Below, piece by piece: positions 1 to 11,556 of a stretch of 64,000 nt of DNA; within the stretch, counting starts at the first letter, position 1; each line of letters starts with the position of its first letter. The DNA comes from Terebella lapidaria (taxonomy: Eukaryota > Annelida > Polychaeta > Terebellida > Terebellidae). The notes under the pieces are model-generated. The model searched no databases. It saw nothing but the letters and a program-made list of their open reading frames with translations, and was not told where the DNA came from. Where the stretch lies: NCBI GenBank assembly GCA_949152475.1, contig OX424559.1, positions 35,509,119 to 35,573,118 on the forward strand. The letters are read 5' to 3'. The position numbers were made by a program, and so were the translations under genes.

Positions 1-3000
1 TCCAGTCCAGCCCTTGGTGGAGTAACAATAGCAGTAGCGTCCGCCTGACAGACCAGACCATGGAGTAGCAGTAGCAATTTCAGTAGCAGTAGCGTCTCCT
101 CCCAGACCAGCCCTTGGAGGAGTAGCAATAGCAGTAGCAGTAGCGTCCGCCTGCCAGACCAGGCCTTGGGGAGTAGCAGTAGCAATAGCAGTAGCATCTG
201 CCTACCAGACCAGACCTTGGAGTAGCAGTAGCAATAGCAGTAGCAGTAGCACCTCCAGTCCAGCCCTTGGTGGAGTAGCAATAGCAGTAGCAGTAGCGTC
301 CGGCTGACAGACCAGACCATGGAGTAGCAGTAGCAATAGCAGTAGCAGTAGCGTCCACCTCCAGTCCAGCCCTTGGTGGAGTAGCAATAGCAGTAGCGTC
401 CACCTCCCAGACCAGCCCTTGGAGGAGTAGCAATAGCAGTAGCAGTAGCGTCCTCCCGCCAGACCAGACCTTGGAGTAGCAGTAGCAATAGCAGTAGCGT
501 CCACCTCCAGTCCAGCCCTTGGAGGAGTAGCAATAGCAGTAGCAGTAGCGTCCACCTCCCAGACCAGCCCTTGGAGGAGTAGCAATAGCAGTAGCAGTAG
601 CGTCCGCCTGCCAGACCAGGCCTTGGGGAGTAGCAGTAGCAATAGCAGTAGCATCCGCCTACCAAGCAAGACCTTGGAGGAGTAGCAACAGCAGTAGCAG
701 TAGCATCCGCCTGACAGACCAGACCTTGGAGTAGCAGTAGCAGTAGCGTCCACCTCCAGTCCAGCCCTTGGTGGAGTAGCAATAGCAGTAGCAGTAGAAT
801 TCACCTCCCAGACCAGCCCTTACAGGAGTAGCAATAGCAGTAGCAGTAGCGTCCGCCTGCCAGACCAGACCTTGGAGTAGCAGTAGCAATAGCAATAGCA
901 GTAGCATTAGCGTCCACCTCCAGTCCAGCCCTTGGTGGAGTAGCAATAGCAGTAGCAGTAGCGTCCGCCTGACAGACCAGACCTTCGAGTAGCAGTAGCA
1001 ATAGCAGGAGCAGTAGCGTCCACCTCCCAGACCAGCCCTTGGAGGAGTAGCAATAGCAGTAGCAGTAGCGTCCGCCTGCCAGACCAGGCCTTGGGGAATA
1101 GCAGTAGCAATAGCAGTACCACCCGCCTGCCAAACAAGACCTTGGAGGAGTAGCAGTAGCAGTAGCAGTAGCGTCCGTCTCCCACACCAGCCCTTGGTGG
1201 AGTAGCAATAGCAGTAGCAGTAGCGACCACCTCCTAGACCAGCCCTTGGAGGAGTATCAATAGCAATAGCAGTAGCGTCCGCCTCCCACACCAGCCCTTG
1301 GAGGAGTAGCAATATCAGTAGCAGTAGCAATAGCAGTAGCAATAGCAGTAGCAGAAACAGTAGCAGTAGCAGTAGCAATAGCAGTAGCAATAGCAGTAGC
1401 AGTAGCTTCCCAGTCTCAGATCAAGCTCCGGTGTATCAGTAGCAATAGCAGTAGCGTGCGCTTCCCAGACCAGACATTGGAGGAGTAGCAGTAGCAATAG
1501 CAGTAGCAGTAGCGTCCACCTCCCAGACCAGCCCTTGGAGGAGTAGCAATAGCAGTAGCGTCCGCCTGCCAGACCAGGCCTTGGGGAGTAGCAGTAGAAA
1601 TAGCAGTAGCATCCACCTGCCAAACAAGACGTTGGAGGAGTAGCAATAGCAGTAGCAGTAGCGTCCGCCTGACAGACCAGACCTTGGAGTAGCAGTAGCA
1701 ATAGCAGTAGCGTCCACCTCCAGTACAGCCCTTGGTGGAGTAGCAATAGCAGTAGCAGTAGCGTCCGCCTGCCAGACCAGACCTTTGAGTAGCAGTAGCA
1801 ATAGCAGTAGCAGTAGCGTCCACCTCCCAGACCAGCCCTTGGAGGAATAGCAGTAGCAGTAGCGTCCGCCTGCCAGACCAGGCCTTGGGGAGTAGCAGTA
1901 GCAATAGCAGTAGCAGTAGCGTCCGCCTACCAGACCAAACCTTGGAGTAGCAGTAGCAATAGCAGTAGCGTCCACCTCCAGTACAGCCCTTGGTGGAGTA
2001 GCAATAGCAGTAGCAGTAGCGTCCGCCTGACAGACCAGACCTTGGAGTAGCAGTAGCAATAGCAGTAGCAGTAGCGTCCACCTCCAGTCCATCCCTTGGT
2101 GGAGTAGCAATAGCAGTAGCAGTAGCGACCACCTCCCAGACCAGCCCTTGGAGGAGTAGCAATAGCAGTAGCAGTAGCGTCCTCCTGCCAGACCAGACCT
2201 TGGAGTAGCAGTAGCAATAGCAGTAGCAGTGGTGTCCACCTCCAGTCCAGCCCTTGGTGGAGTAGCAATAGCAGTAGCGTCCGTCTGACAGACCAGACCT
2301 TGGAGTAGCAGTAGAAATAGCAGTAGCAGTAGCGTCCACCTCCCAGACCAGCCCTTGGAGGAGTAGTAATAGTAGTAGCAGTAACGTTCGCCTGCCAGAC
2401 CAGGCCTTGGGGAGTAGCAGTAGCAATAGCAGTAGCGTCCGCCTGACAGACCAGACCTTGGAGTAGCAGTAGCAATAGCAGTAGCGTCCACCTCCAGTCC
2501 AGCCCTTGGTGGAGTAGCAATAGCAGTAGCAGTAGCGTTCACCTCCCAGACCAGCCCTTGGAGGAGTAGCAATAGCAGTAGCAGTAGCGTCCGCCTGCCA
2601 GACCAGACCTTGGAGTAGCAGTAGCAATAGCAGTAGCAGTAGCGTCCACCTCCAGTCCAGCCCTTGGTGGAGTAGCAATAGCAGTAGCATCCGCCTGACA
2701 GACCAGACTTTGGAGTAGCAGTAGCAATAGCAGTAGCAGTAGCGTCCACCTCCCAGACCAGCCCTTGGAGGAATAGGAATAGCGGTAGCAGTAGCGTCCG
2801 CCTGCAAGACCAGGCCTTGGGGAGTAGCAGTAGCAATAGCAGTAGCACCCGCCTGCCAAACAAGACCTTGGAGGAGTAGCAATAGCAGTAGCGTCCGTCT
2901 CCCACACCAGCCCTTGGTGGAGTAGCAATAGCAGTAGCGACCACCTCCTAGACCAGCCCTTAGAGGAGTAGCAGTAGCAATAGCAGTAGCGTCCGCCTCC

Positions 3001-3530
3001 CACACCAGCCCTTGGAGGAGTAGCAATAGCAGTAGCGTCCGTGTCCCACACCAGCCCTTGGAGGAGTAGCAATAGCAGTAGCGTCCGCCTGCTAGACCAG
3101 ACCTTGGGGAGTAGCAGTAGCAATAGCAGTAGCGTCCGCCTGCCAGACAAGACCTTGGAGTAGCAGTAGCAATAGCAGTAGCGTCCGCCTGACAGACCAG
3201 ACCTTGGAGTAGCAGTAGCAATAGCAGTAGCGTCCGTCTCCCACACCAGCCTTTGGAGGAGTAGCAATAGCAGTAGCAGTAGCGTCCGCCTGCCAGACAA
3301 GACCTTGGAGGAGTAGCAATAGCAATAGCAGTAGCGTCCGTCTCCCACACCAGCCCTTGGAGGAGTAGCAGTAGCAGTAGCGTCCGCCTGCCAGACCAGA
3401 CCTTGGAGTAGCAGTAGCAGTATCAGTAGCGTCCGTCTCCCAGACCAGACCTTGGAGGAGTAGCAGTAGCAATAGCAGTAGCGTCCCGGTCTCAGATCAA
3501 GCTGGGGAGTAGCAATAGCACGGGAATAGC
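1..3530. repeat. Hexamer-based minisatellite array
   Basis: The whole stretch is a tandem array of units of roughly 50-70 bp. Each unit has a run of GTAGCA/ATAGCA hexamers followed by a spacer of the form GTCC(A/G)CCT...AGACCAG...CTTGGAG. Spacer variants recur in partly regular order (CTCCAGTCCAGCCC, CTGACAGACCAGACC, CTCCCAGACCAGCCC, CTGCCAGACCAGGCC, CTGCCAAACAAGACC), which points to higher-order repeat structure. The array is cut by the window start and decays into unique sequence near 3500-3530. Units lack stops on the minus strand, so long ORFs appear in all three minus frames. They encode only leucine runs, YCYCYC and ATAIATP repeats and show no sign of being real proteins. Confidence 0.95.
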
Positions 3531-5205
3531 GCATAATAGCAAATTTATCGTTCAGAATATACATTGGCCGAGATAGGAGAATAGCATGCTTCCGGGCAGA
3601 AATGTACAATCCTGCACCTTCCTCAGTTAGAAAGCGATTGGATCTAAATATCTCGCCGCGCTATGCAAAACAAAAGAAGGTCCATCCTTTAGAGTAGCCA
3701 CAACTTCTTTTGTGTTGCTGGTTATTGAAAACACATGTGTGGCTCATAAAATGAAGAAGCTCACATCGCTTGCCTGATAAGCCACCTAATACAAACAACA
3801 TGCATGTTGTATAGCAAGATATTATGCTCTATATTAACATATGTATCAATATAAATGTAGTTGTCTAACTACCATGCTCCTGAAGTTATTCCTGAATGCG
3901 TTTGTCTGCAGCGGCGGCCGGGCGACGGGGGGAGGGGTGAGGTTTCCGGTGGAGGGGCCGTTGTGTGTGTGGGTGTGGGGGGGGGGGAGCTCCCCCAGTT
4001 ATTCGTATACACATTCAGCGCTTCAGGCTACTTTAATCAGTCAGAGTGATATATCCAATGTACATTGTGTGTAAAAAAAACGTTCATTGAATCAATTAAC
4101 ATGTCATTTCAAGACGGAAAATTACGCAAATCACACTCAACTGTATATCTACATGTACTAGCGCTAAAACCCCTCATTATTGGCAATGCCATTTAGGGAA
4201 AAAAAACTAGTTAACAAATATACGATAGTATTTAGTGTTTTGCAATTTAAACCTATTATGACTGATCGCGATCATAGAGGTGTAGAGGTGGCATAAATAC
4301 CACAAGGCCTAAGTACGACAAGGCCTAAGTACGAGTACCTAACTGCAATGCCTCTGTTCATTAACATAGGAAATCGCCTTACGGCGTATACGAACGGTGA
4401 ATGCACTGACAAACATATCAATATCTTTTTATTTCGGTGATCTCCGTGAGAAAGATCGAATATTTTCTTTTTAGATGTCCACGCATCCACGCACGTGAAA
4501 CCGTTATGACGAGAAACCGTTATGACGAAAATATCGCTTTCTGTATATGATATAATTATGCGAATTATTGTAAATAATGTATACAGATAACAAATTAGCA
4601 CACACTCTGTAATTTGTTGAGGTACTTACTATGCAACTGGATACGCTCAATTTATAGATGTCATATTTCCACAAATGAAATTTTTAGAAACCGATTGTTA
4701 TTTAATATATTTCACACGTTTCTTGTTCAGTATTGCGGTCAGTGGGTGGCCGCACAGCATCTTTTCACCAATGGCACACATTTATTTTCCTGAGTTACTT
4801 AAGTCATATTTACTGATTACAACAAGGCAAAGTGTAAAATCTTTGCTGATCACATCGCTGAATGTTTGCTGACCACATTGAAGGTCGCACACCAAGAATA
4901 TATAATAGGATCTCTTTCGATCATCAAATGGCGTCACTTTCAATTTCTAACAAAAAAGAGATAATTGTTAGTTAGATTTCACCTTGGTACAAAACACATG
5001 CCTATTCGTGTAAAGGTGAAACACATTTCCGAGAATGGAAAGGCGTAGCAAATGTATTATTATATAGTTTTTGTAAATGCAACACTTTGTGCATAGCTCA
5101 TGTTCGTTACTTTACAACAACTTTTCGATCTTTGTCATTGCATTTACAATGGCTTTTGTTCGCGTTCGCATTACATTTACTTTCATGGAAAGGTATTGAG
5201 AAAGG
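3531..5205. other. Intergenic, no gene seen
   Basis: AT-rich sequence with no recognisable coding unit. A GT/G-rich island at about 3935-3990 ends in a run of more than ten G. Only short ORFs without family signature occur. Confidence 0.6.
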
Positions 5206-5259
5206 TCATCCATAGATATTTACTATGTATTTACATGTACAGTGTATTTTGTAAAGATG

Positions 5260-5846
5260 GGTTTTCGCGCAGTGCACTGCTGGCGTTGGACATTCAGCGA
5301 TGACGTCATCCGGATCTGTACACTCCAGGATACCTACCTTTGTGTCCTTGTTGAGTGTGACGTCCTCCCCTCTCGTGTTAACCAGACGTACTGGCACTGC
5401 TCCGGATCTCACGCACGCCAGCACTTTAGCACACATCACTCCGGTGTTACCACCTCCTCATGGGGTCCCAAGTGTTGTCGCCGGGGGATCCTCAAGGCAT
5501 AATGGGTCTGCCCTGGGCTCCCTCGGGTCCTATAATCAAGGGAAATACTATGCCTGGAAAAGAAGTCTATGCCAAGTATCATTTCAGGCCCAATGCCATT
5601 GGCCACGTGAAATTCTGCAATTAATGAGATCCAATCTAGGACAACGGGAGTCTCAATACAGCCCAATATCTTAATTGGGGATCCAGTTGCCGTACTGAAA
5701 TGGAATTTACTTGGGCGCAAGGCGCCAGCGTCCGTGGTGCCTAGAAGAATGTCATCACGGATGAGCGAACCCTCGGCTCCCGTGTCACAAAGAGCTCGTA
5801 TCATTTTCCCCCACAAGCTCACATATATATATATAGTTATCCTCAC
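5260..5846 (-). pseudogene. Gypsy aspartic protease and pre-RT linker
   Basis: The 5846-5436 frame contains the retropepsin active-site motif ALCDTGAEGSLI followed by the flap region and IKILG. The expected second conserved segment ILGIDFFSRH is present, so the protease core is complete in one frame. An overlapping frame (5439 to about 5260) has the Gypsy linker with PVRLVNTRGEDVTL and KVGILE, which normally leads into reverse transcriptase. The coding similarity ends there. The protease would cleave the Gag-Pol polyprotein. Confidence 0.75.
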
Positions 5847-7093
5847 ACAATACTACACTACGGGTCTTTGGAAAATAGTCTACTCTATCTGCTACACTAC
5901 CAACACTCTGTTTAATACTACCTTGTACCTCGCGTACAGCCCTATTATCTGGGGACCTGACAATAGGGATCCCTAGTTTCCCTCCTCCTGAGAGGGGCCA
6001 ACGACTTGGGACGCACCACTCTCCTGTCCCGACCTGCTGCCTGCCGCCTGCTTGGGGGTGGCATAGTGCCCCCTGCCTTGACATCTATAGCATACAATGT
6101 CACCCACCTGCTGATTCCTTCTTCCGCGGCCTCGTCCCCGGAAGGGCTCTCGTCCTCTCTGGACTTGCATCACATGGGCTAATCTGTCCACGAGAGTGTC
6201 CAGGTCCCATGTTGTCGATGCTGCTGTGGGCGCGGGCATCGTCGCGGGCATCTGCGTGGGCACCTGCGCGGGCGTCGTCGCGGGCACAGACGTCGGCTGG
6301 GTGATGGTCTGCCTAACTTGGATTGTCTCTGGTAGCAAGCTGTCCACTATCTGTGTTTGTCGGGCCGAGGAGATCGCTCCTTCTAATGTGGCTGGGTTTG
6401 TCAGCAACACTGGTCGCTTAATATCGGCACATAGGCCATGTACGAATGTTCGGAGAGTCTCTTGTTCCGTGTATCCGAGCTGTTGGCATGCTCTTTGAAT
6501 CACGAAGACGTATTCATCTACTGCCTCTCCCGGCTTCTGTTTCCTGTTGGCCAGTTCTTGTGAAGCGACCCACTGTTGTCCAGCTGGCCTGAACGCCTGG
6601 AGGAAAGGTCTCTCAGGGCCCTCCATTTTCTCCTTGTCCCCTTCTGCTGACGCTCGTACCACAGATATGAGGGTCCCTTCAGTACAAGGGGGAACATGTC
6701 ACACATGGTGTCTTCCGCCCAACTGTGGGTGCGTGCGTGTAGTTGAAACTTCGATATCCATGTTCCCGCCTCATTCCTATCCAGCCCGTCAAACGTGTCT
6801 GGTAGTTTGTGTGACATTCTCGGAGCTGATTGTTGCGGCGGTGGTGGGGGCGGCATATACATACTGCTGGTTGCTGTTTGCTTCAGGGCTGCCTGTAATT
6901 GCTGGATTTGCTCCTGTAGTGCTTGATTGTCACTCACCAGCCTTTCTTTCCTCCGCCATGCTTCTGTGGCCTGCTGCTCCTCCTGTGAATGGAGTTGCTC
7001 CTCCTGTGAATGTAGTTGCAGCTGTCGTGACGTTCCTTCTGCTTTCTCTTGTTGTTCCTTTGTTTTTCCGTCGGGTGCTTGGGAAGCACCCAA
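5785..7093 (-). pseudogene. Gypsy gag, frameshifted
   Basis: The N-terminal part (7093-6518) has a Gln/Glu-rich coiled-coil stretch, a polyproline run, and the capsid-like segment with motifs DTFDG and WISKFQLHAR. The continuation (6662-5973) lies in another frame and carries the capsid C-terminal region (KPGEAVDEYVFVIQRACQQL). It ends in a zinc-knuckle-like CYRCQGRGHY whose last cysteine is missing in that frame. A further frame (6084-5785) continues the C-terminal tail. At least two frameshifts therefore separate the parts. Gag would form the particle that packages the element RNA; this copy cannot make it intact. Confidence 0.75.
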
Positions 7094-7253
7094 CTGTTCT
7101 TTAATCTTTAGATCTGTAGAGACTGCTTGCTCCTCTACCTTGCGCTCTGATGACTTTGAGCGAAGAATGCCATTATTGTTTCTGCTCCTTGTCTGCTTTT
7201 GGTGATTTCAACTGAATAATCCGGTCACTTAGTTACCCGGATTCTCCACCATA

Positions 7254-7542
7254 TGTTGTATAGCTGTGCTGTATAGCTGTGTATCTCTGTTTTTTGCTGT
7301 TGCTATACTTGTTGTGTTCCGTTGATTGGGGAATTTCACGCACAGAGAGAGAGCGAGACGGCAGCTTGATTTTGTTTATTACAACCTCCGCACCACAACT
7401 GCTTTAATTCACAAGATACATGCTTTTTTAAAAAATATTCTCATATCCTAGCTAACCCAATCAAATATTTTCCCTACCCTGTGCCTTCCTCTAGCCCCGC
7501 CCCCACACCGTCCTGTGTTCAGACAGACCGGTGGTCACGACA
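7254..7542 (-). repeat. 5' LTR of the truncated Gypsy element
   Basis: On the minus strand this segment begins TGTCGTGACC and ends ATACAACA, the TG...CA ends expected of an LTR. It contains an AATAAA polyadenylation signal (complement at 7375-7380). Directly after it on the minus strand is TATGGTGGAGAATCCGGG, a TGG-starting candidate primer-binding site (about 7235-7252). No second copy of this LTR was seen in the window, so boundaries rest on end motifs and spacing to gag only. Confidence 0.6.
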
Positions 7543-8879
7543 TCTAAATTGCCACGTTGATAAAGCCTACAAACATTGTAATCATAAAAGGGCTTTTCTG
7601 GCCACGCTGTTCATGGCCAACATCCACAAAGAGTATAGATAAGGCATGTTAGGACTATTCTGGTATACACACATTTCCGTTCCTATCTACTTGGGTTCAC
7701 ATAATTTATCAAAAGAATACATGACAGTTAAAACTACATACATGGCAGATTCAATATACAATTCCGTCTTTAACGCAAACTTAAAATTACATACCGGATA
7801 AATTAAAATAAATTCAAACTATAATTGTACCATTAATATAACACTTCAACATTCCTTCAAACACTCAACATTCGATCGAACACTGATCCAGCAATGAACA
7901 GATTCCTTCTCTTGTATCCATTAAAGCAAAGTTATGCTCTTGGTTTCGACTATTGCATTTTCAGCAACTCAAGTCACATCATAGTCTAGTCATTCCGAGG
8001 TATGCGTGTGATATAGCCTTGTAAGAGTTTATTGACTTGAGGCAGTTTGGTGGGGAGTGGAAATATATTCTGCCAAATCTCCACTCCGCATCTCCAGCAC
8101 GGCTTCTGCCAAAATACAACTGACCATTTTGCCCAATGACAGTGGAAATTGCAGTCTCCCTGAAAATGAACTACAGAAGTTTGACAGCTGTTAGCATGAC
8201 TTTGCTGGGGACTTTGAGACAAATCTTGTCGCCAGCATACAAATTCTTCATCTGAAAATCGTAGACTTCGTTGGTGAATAACATCCAGGGTGTTGCTAAC
8301 TCAGTCGCACATTCATCGTAGAGTTTTTCCCGGCATTATCTGCTAAAACCTTGGGTTCCTGTTTTGACAGGTTATTGTCCAGATTTGGCAGGGAGATAGC
8401 AGATAAGACAAGTACACTGTGAACATATTTGGCCGCAGGCTATCAAGGACATGAGACACTGGTGATATGCCAGCAAGGACGGCTTGAGTACGCTATGTGA
8501 AGTCATTTATTGTGAACAAAAAGTGTCTCCTTCCTCCTCGCAGTTGGTGGACTACACTAGCAGAGAACTGGGAACAAATGTCTCAGTTACGTGGCATTCC
8601 CTTGAGTAAACATTGTTCTATGCACAACTCCAAGTCAGGTCAGATAATTTGTCATTCAAGTCGCGATGACGTCCGTAGAATTTCGACATAGATCACGATG
8701 TGTGTCTAGTTGATGTAAATGCGATGAACAAACTCTAGCCCTAGAAAGATATACGCCCTCCATCACCAGCACAGGCTGATTTTCTGACTTCTTATGCTTC
8801 AGCAAGCATAGTTGTCATCTGTGATCCAAGTACCTGGTTTTTCTACCTACCAAATCATCATTGGCTATTTCCTGCAACC
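7543..8879. other. Noncoding, flank between two Gypsy elements
   Basis: AT-rich sequence beyond the LTR. No gag homolog for the downstream plus-strand element was recognised here. The last part, about 8800-8879, may hold the decayed N-terminal half of its protease, since the following frame starts within a protease-like segment. Confidence 0.5.
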
Positions 8880-10151
8880 GTGAACATTCTTCCATACAAA
8901 GATTTCAGGAAACTCCGATACAAACCTCGGCTGATGCAAAAAACAGTACAACAAACTGGCTATAATGGGGACAACATCCCGTGCATGGGCACCTGCCGAG
9001 CAACAATCGAATACAAAGGCATCAACCATTATGTTAGGTTTGCCGTGGTTGATACATTGAACTGTGCAAGCCTCGGATTGAATGCATGCAACAAGCTCAG
9101 TCTTGTGCAACGAGTCTGGGAAGTAACTAACAATCAGCCTCAAAATGCCATCTTTTCCATGTACAACAATGTTTTTGATGGTATTGGTTGTCTCCCAGTC
9201 GAGCATCGTATACAGCTTAAACCAGATGCATGTCCAGTGATCCATGCAGCACGCAAGGTTCCAGTCGCCATGCGGGAACGACTGCACACAGAACTGAATC
9301 GTCTCATTGAGCTGGGTGTGATAAGCAAAGTTGATGAGCTCACAGATTGGGTACACTCACTTATGATCGTGGAGAAAAAGTCAGGAGCATTGAGACTTTG
9401 TCTTGATCCCAAGGAGCTGAATAAGAACATCAAACGGGAACACTTCCATCTCCCTACCAAGGCGGAGATAACAAAAGAGATGTCAGGGGCTGCCTTCTTC
9501 ACAAAACTAGATGCATATTCTGGATTCTATCAAATCCCACTCGACGTGCCCAGCTCTAGGTTGTGCACTTTCAACACCCTATATGGGCGTAACTGCTTCA
9601 AGCGTCTACCTTTTGGTAATTGTTCGGCCCCAGAAGTCTTCCATAAGACAGTGTCACAAATCTTGAGTGGTGTTCCTGGCACTCAAGTGTTCATTGATGA
9701 CATCCTGGTATGGGGCCGGAGCAAAGAGGAGCACGACCAACGTCTTCATGAAGTCATGAGCAGAATCCGTACATCGGGGCTTCGAATTAACAGAGAAAGA
9801 TGTCTGTTTTGTGTGCCAGAACTAGTATATCTCGGTGATAAGCTGTCCAAGCATGGACTTCACCCTGATGATAGCAAAGTAGAGGCAGTTAGAAGCACGC
9901 TTGAATGCTCATCTAAAACTGATCTACAAAGTGGCCTGGGATTGCTGACTTATATGGGTAGATTCATTCCAAATTTATCCCTGAGCACATCAAACATGCA
10001 CAAATTTCTGGAAAACGACAGTCAGTGGGACTGGAATGCAGAGTGTGCACAGGAATGGCGTCTTGTCAAACGAGCATTGACATCAGAGCCAGTTCTGAAG
10101 TTCCAACCTGCCGGTAAACCTTTTCAGGTGACTCCTCAAAAGATGGCTTAG
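8880..10151 (+). pseudogene. Gypsy protease end and reverse transcriptase
   Basis: This 423-residue frame begins inside the protease tail (NILPYKDFRKL, later VVDTLNCASLGLNAC) and has no credible start of its own. RT follows, with VEKKSGALRLCLDPKELN (fingers), FTKLDAYSGFYQIPLD (motif A, catalytic Asp), LPFGNCSAPEVF (motif B) and FIDDILVWG (motif C, catalytic DD). The thumb/connection region with YLGDKLSKHGLHPD and GLLTYMGRFIPNL follows. All RT catalytic aspartates are present. The frame ends at a shift at the start of RNase H. Confidence 0.88.
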
Positions 10152-10862
10152 GTGCAGCACTGTTGCAGCTGCACAATGATAAGTGGCACCCCATATCATA
10201 TGCGTCTCGCAGCATGACCAAAGCCGAGGTACGCTATGTGCAAATTGAAAAAGGGAACACCGGGAATTGTCTATGGCTGTGAGAAGTTCCACGACTACAT
10301 TTATGGAAGGCAAATACTCATAGAAACCGACCACAAACCAGTCATCTCCATAAACTCACGAAATCTGTTGGAGTGTCCGCCACGTATCCAGCGTCTGTTG
10401 CTCAGGCTGCAGCAATATCGTTTCAAGTTGATCTTCACCCCTGGCAAGCACTTGATCTTGGCTGACTTGCTCTCACGTGTTTATGACCGCCGGTCTCCAT
10501 CTCAAAGCTCCACAGAGCAGGATGTGAAAGTGCATGTTGACATGGTGATTAAATCCCTGCCAATTTCTGAGCAAACATGGACAGAAATTGCAAGTGAGAC
10601 ACAAGCTGATCCAGTACTGCAGGAGGTTCCGACGTACATTGATAACGGGTGGACTCAGGTAGGAGCACAAACTTGTCACCTGTACCACGACTTCCAAGAT
10701 GAGCTCACTGTTGTCAATGGAGTTATCCTCAAAGGTCGACGTATCGTTGTGCCAACACCAATGAGACCACAGACCACGGTCACATGGGAATCGAAAAAAC
10801 TAGGCATGCAGCCAGAGACTCACCCAATTGGCCCAAAACGAATGATGACATCTCTTATATGA
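10130..10862 (+). pseudogene. Gypsy RNase H and integrase zinc-binding region
   Basis: The beginning of RNase H ([13 protein letters not shown]) lies in a frame shifted from the RT frame. After another shift near 10225 it continues as [19 protein letters not shown] and FTPGKHLILADLLSR, the canonical Gypsy RNase H ending. The frame then runs through a spacer towards integrase. The integrase zinc motif is split; CSACQRHQSSQPKEPL appears in a third frame at 10862-10920. No intact polyprotein can be read. Confidence 0.8.
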
Positions 10863-11556
10863 TCGGCAGATGCTCAGCCTGCCAGCGTCATCAGAGTAGT
10901 CAACCAAAGGAGCCACTCATGTCACACGCTGTGCCAGTGGGACCTTGGCAAAAGATTGGCACTGATCTTTCCTAACTTCAGGGCAAAACTAATCTAGTTG
11001 TCATGGATTATTTCATCCAGAATTGGCATTGCTTACACAGACCACATCGTCGGCAGTCATCACACATCTGCATTCTATCTTCTCTCGACATGGCATTCTA
11101 CAAACTGTTGTTTCAGATAATGGTCCCCAGTTTTCAGGACACAAATTTCGACGGTTTGCTGAGACCTATGGATTCTCTCACGTTACTTCTAGCCCACACT
11201 ACCCTCAGTCGAATGGGTTAGCCGAGAAAGGAGTTAACATCGTGAAAACACTTCTCAAGAAAGCTGCAGAATCAAGCAGTGATCCATATCTGGCAATTCT
11301 AGCTTATCAATCTGCACCTTTGTCATGCGGCAGATCACCAGCTGAACTCCTAATGGGCCGCAAGCTTAGAAACCGGATTCCGTCTGCAGCTCATGTCATG
11401 AGCAAGTTGAGTGGGAACACATCTTTTCCTGTAATCTCGACATCTGGGGCTTCTGGAGACAACCGAGCTGACAAAGCTGTACAGCCACTGAAACCAAATA
11501 AACTACTTGTAAAACACTATTCCAATACACGTTTCTTACCGATGTATCATCTTTGA
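10784..11556 (+). pseudogene. Gypsy integrase
   Basis: The second half of the zinc-binding domain (ARDSPNWPKTNDDI...CSACQRH) and the start of the core (PWQKIGTDLS, with the first catalytic Asp) are read at 10784-10975, ending at a stop. The core resumes at 11023-11556 with SDNGPQFSGHKF (second Asp) and PHYPQSNGLAEKGV (the catalytic Glu region) and then SPAELLMGRKLRNRIP. The middle of the core is disrupted. This would be the DNA-joining enzyme of the element; the copy is dead. Confidence 0.82.

Larger units (their letters stand above)
5206..7542 (-). mobile_element. Ty3/Gypsy LTR retrotransposon, 5' half only
   Basis: Read on the minus strand the order is LTR (7542-7254), untranslated leader, gag (7093 to about 5785), aspartic protease (within 5846-5436) and the linker that normally precedes reverse transcriptase (5439 to about 5260). 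Then the element stops. RT, RNase H, integrase and the 3' LTR are absent, so this is a truncated copy. Gag is split over at least two frames, and the protease is in its own frame. Gypsy-type assignment rests on domain order and on the protease-linker context; a precise clade cannot be given without RT. Confidence 0.8.
8880..11556 (+). mobile_element. Ty3/Gypsy pol remnant
   Basis: A plus-strand pol with domain order protease end, reverse transcriptase, RNase H, integrase zinc domain and integrase core, which is the Gypsy order. It is broken by several frameshifts and stops (near 10128-10150, 10225, 10862 and 10970). No LTR and no gag were recognised on either side. It lies in the opposite orientation to the neighbouring Gypsy fragment at 5206-7542, and the linker sequences differ, so these are two different families or lineages. 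Confidence 0.85.

Noticed and set aside
1416..3350. 644-codon minus-strand ORF and other long ORFs in the first 3.5 kb
   Set aside because: They arise because the minisatellite unit has no stops on that strand; composition is low-complexity and all three frames are open.
1..3530. CRISPR-like repeat-spacer array
   Set aside because: Repeats and spacers are both repetitive and variable in length, and the rest of the window is clearly eukaryotic.
3841..4074. Short plus-strand ORF over a G-rich island
   Set aside because: Low complexity and no similarity to any family.
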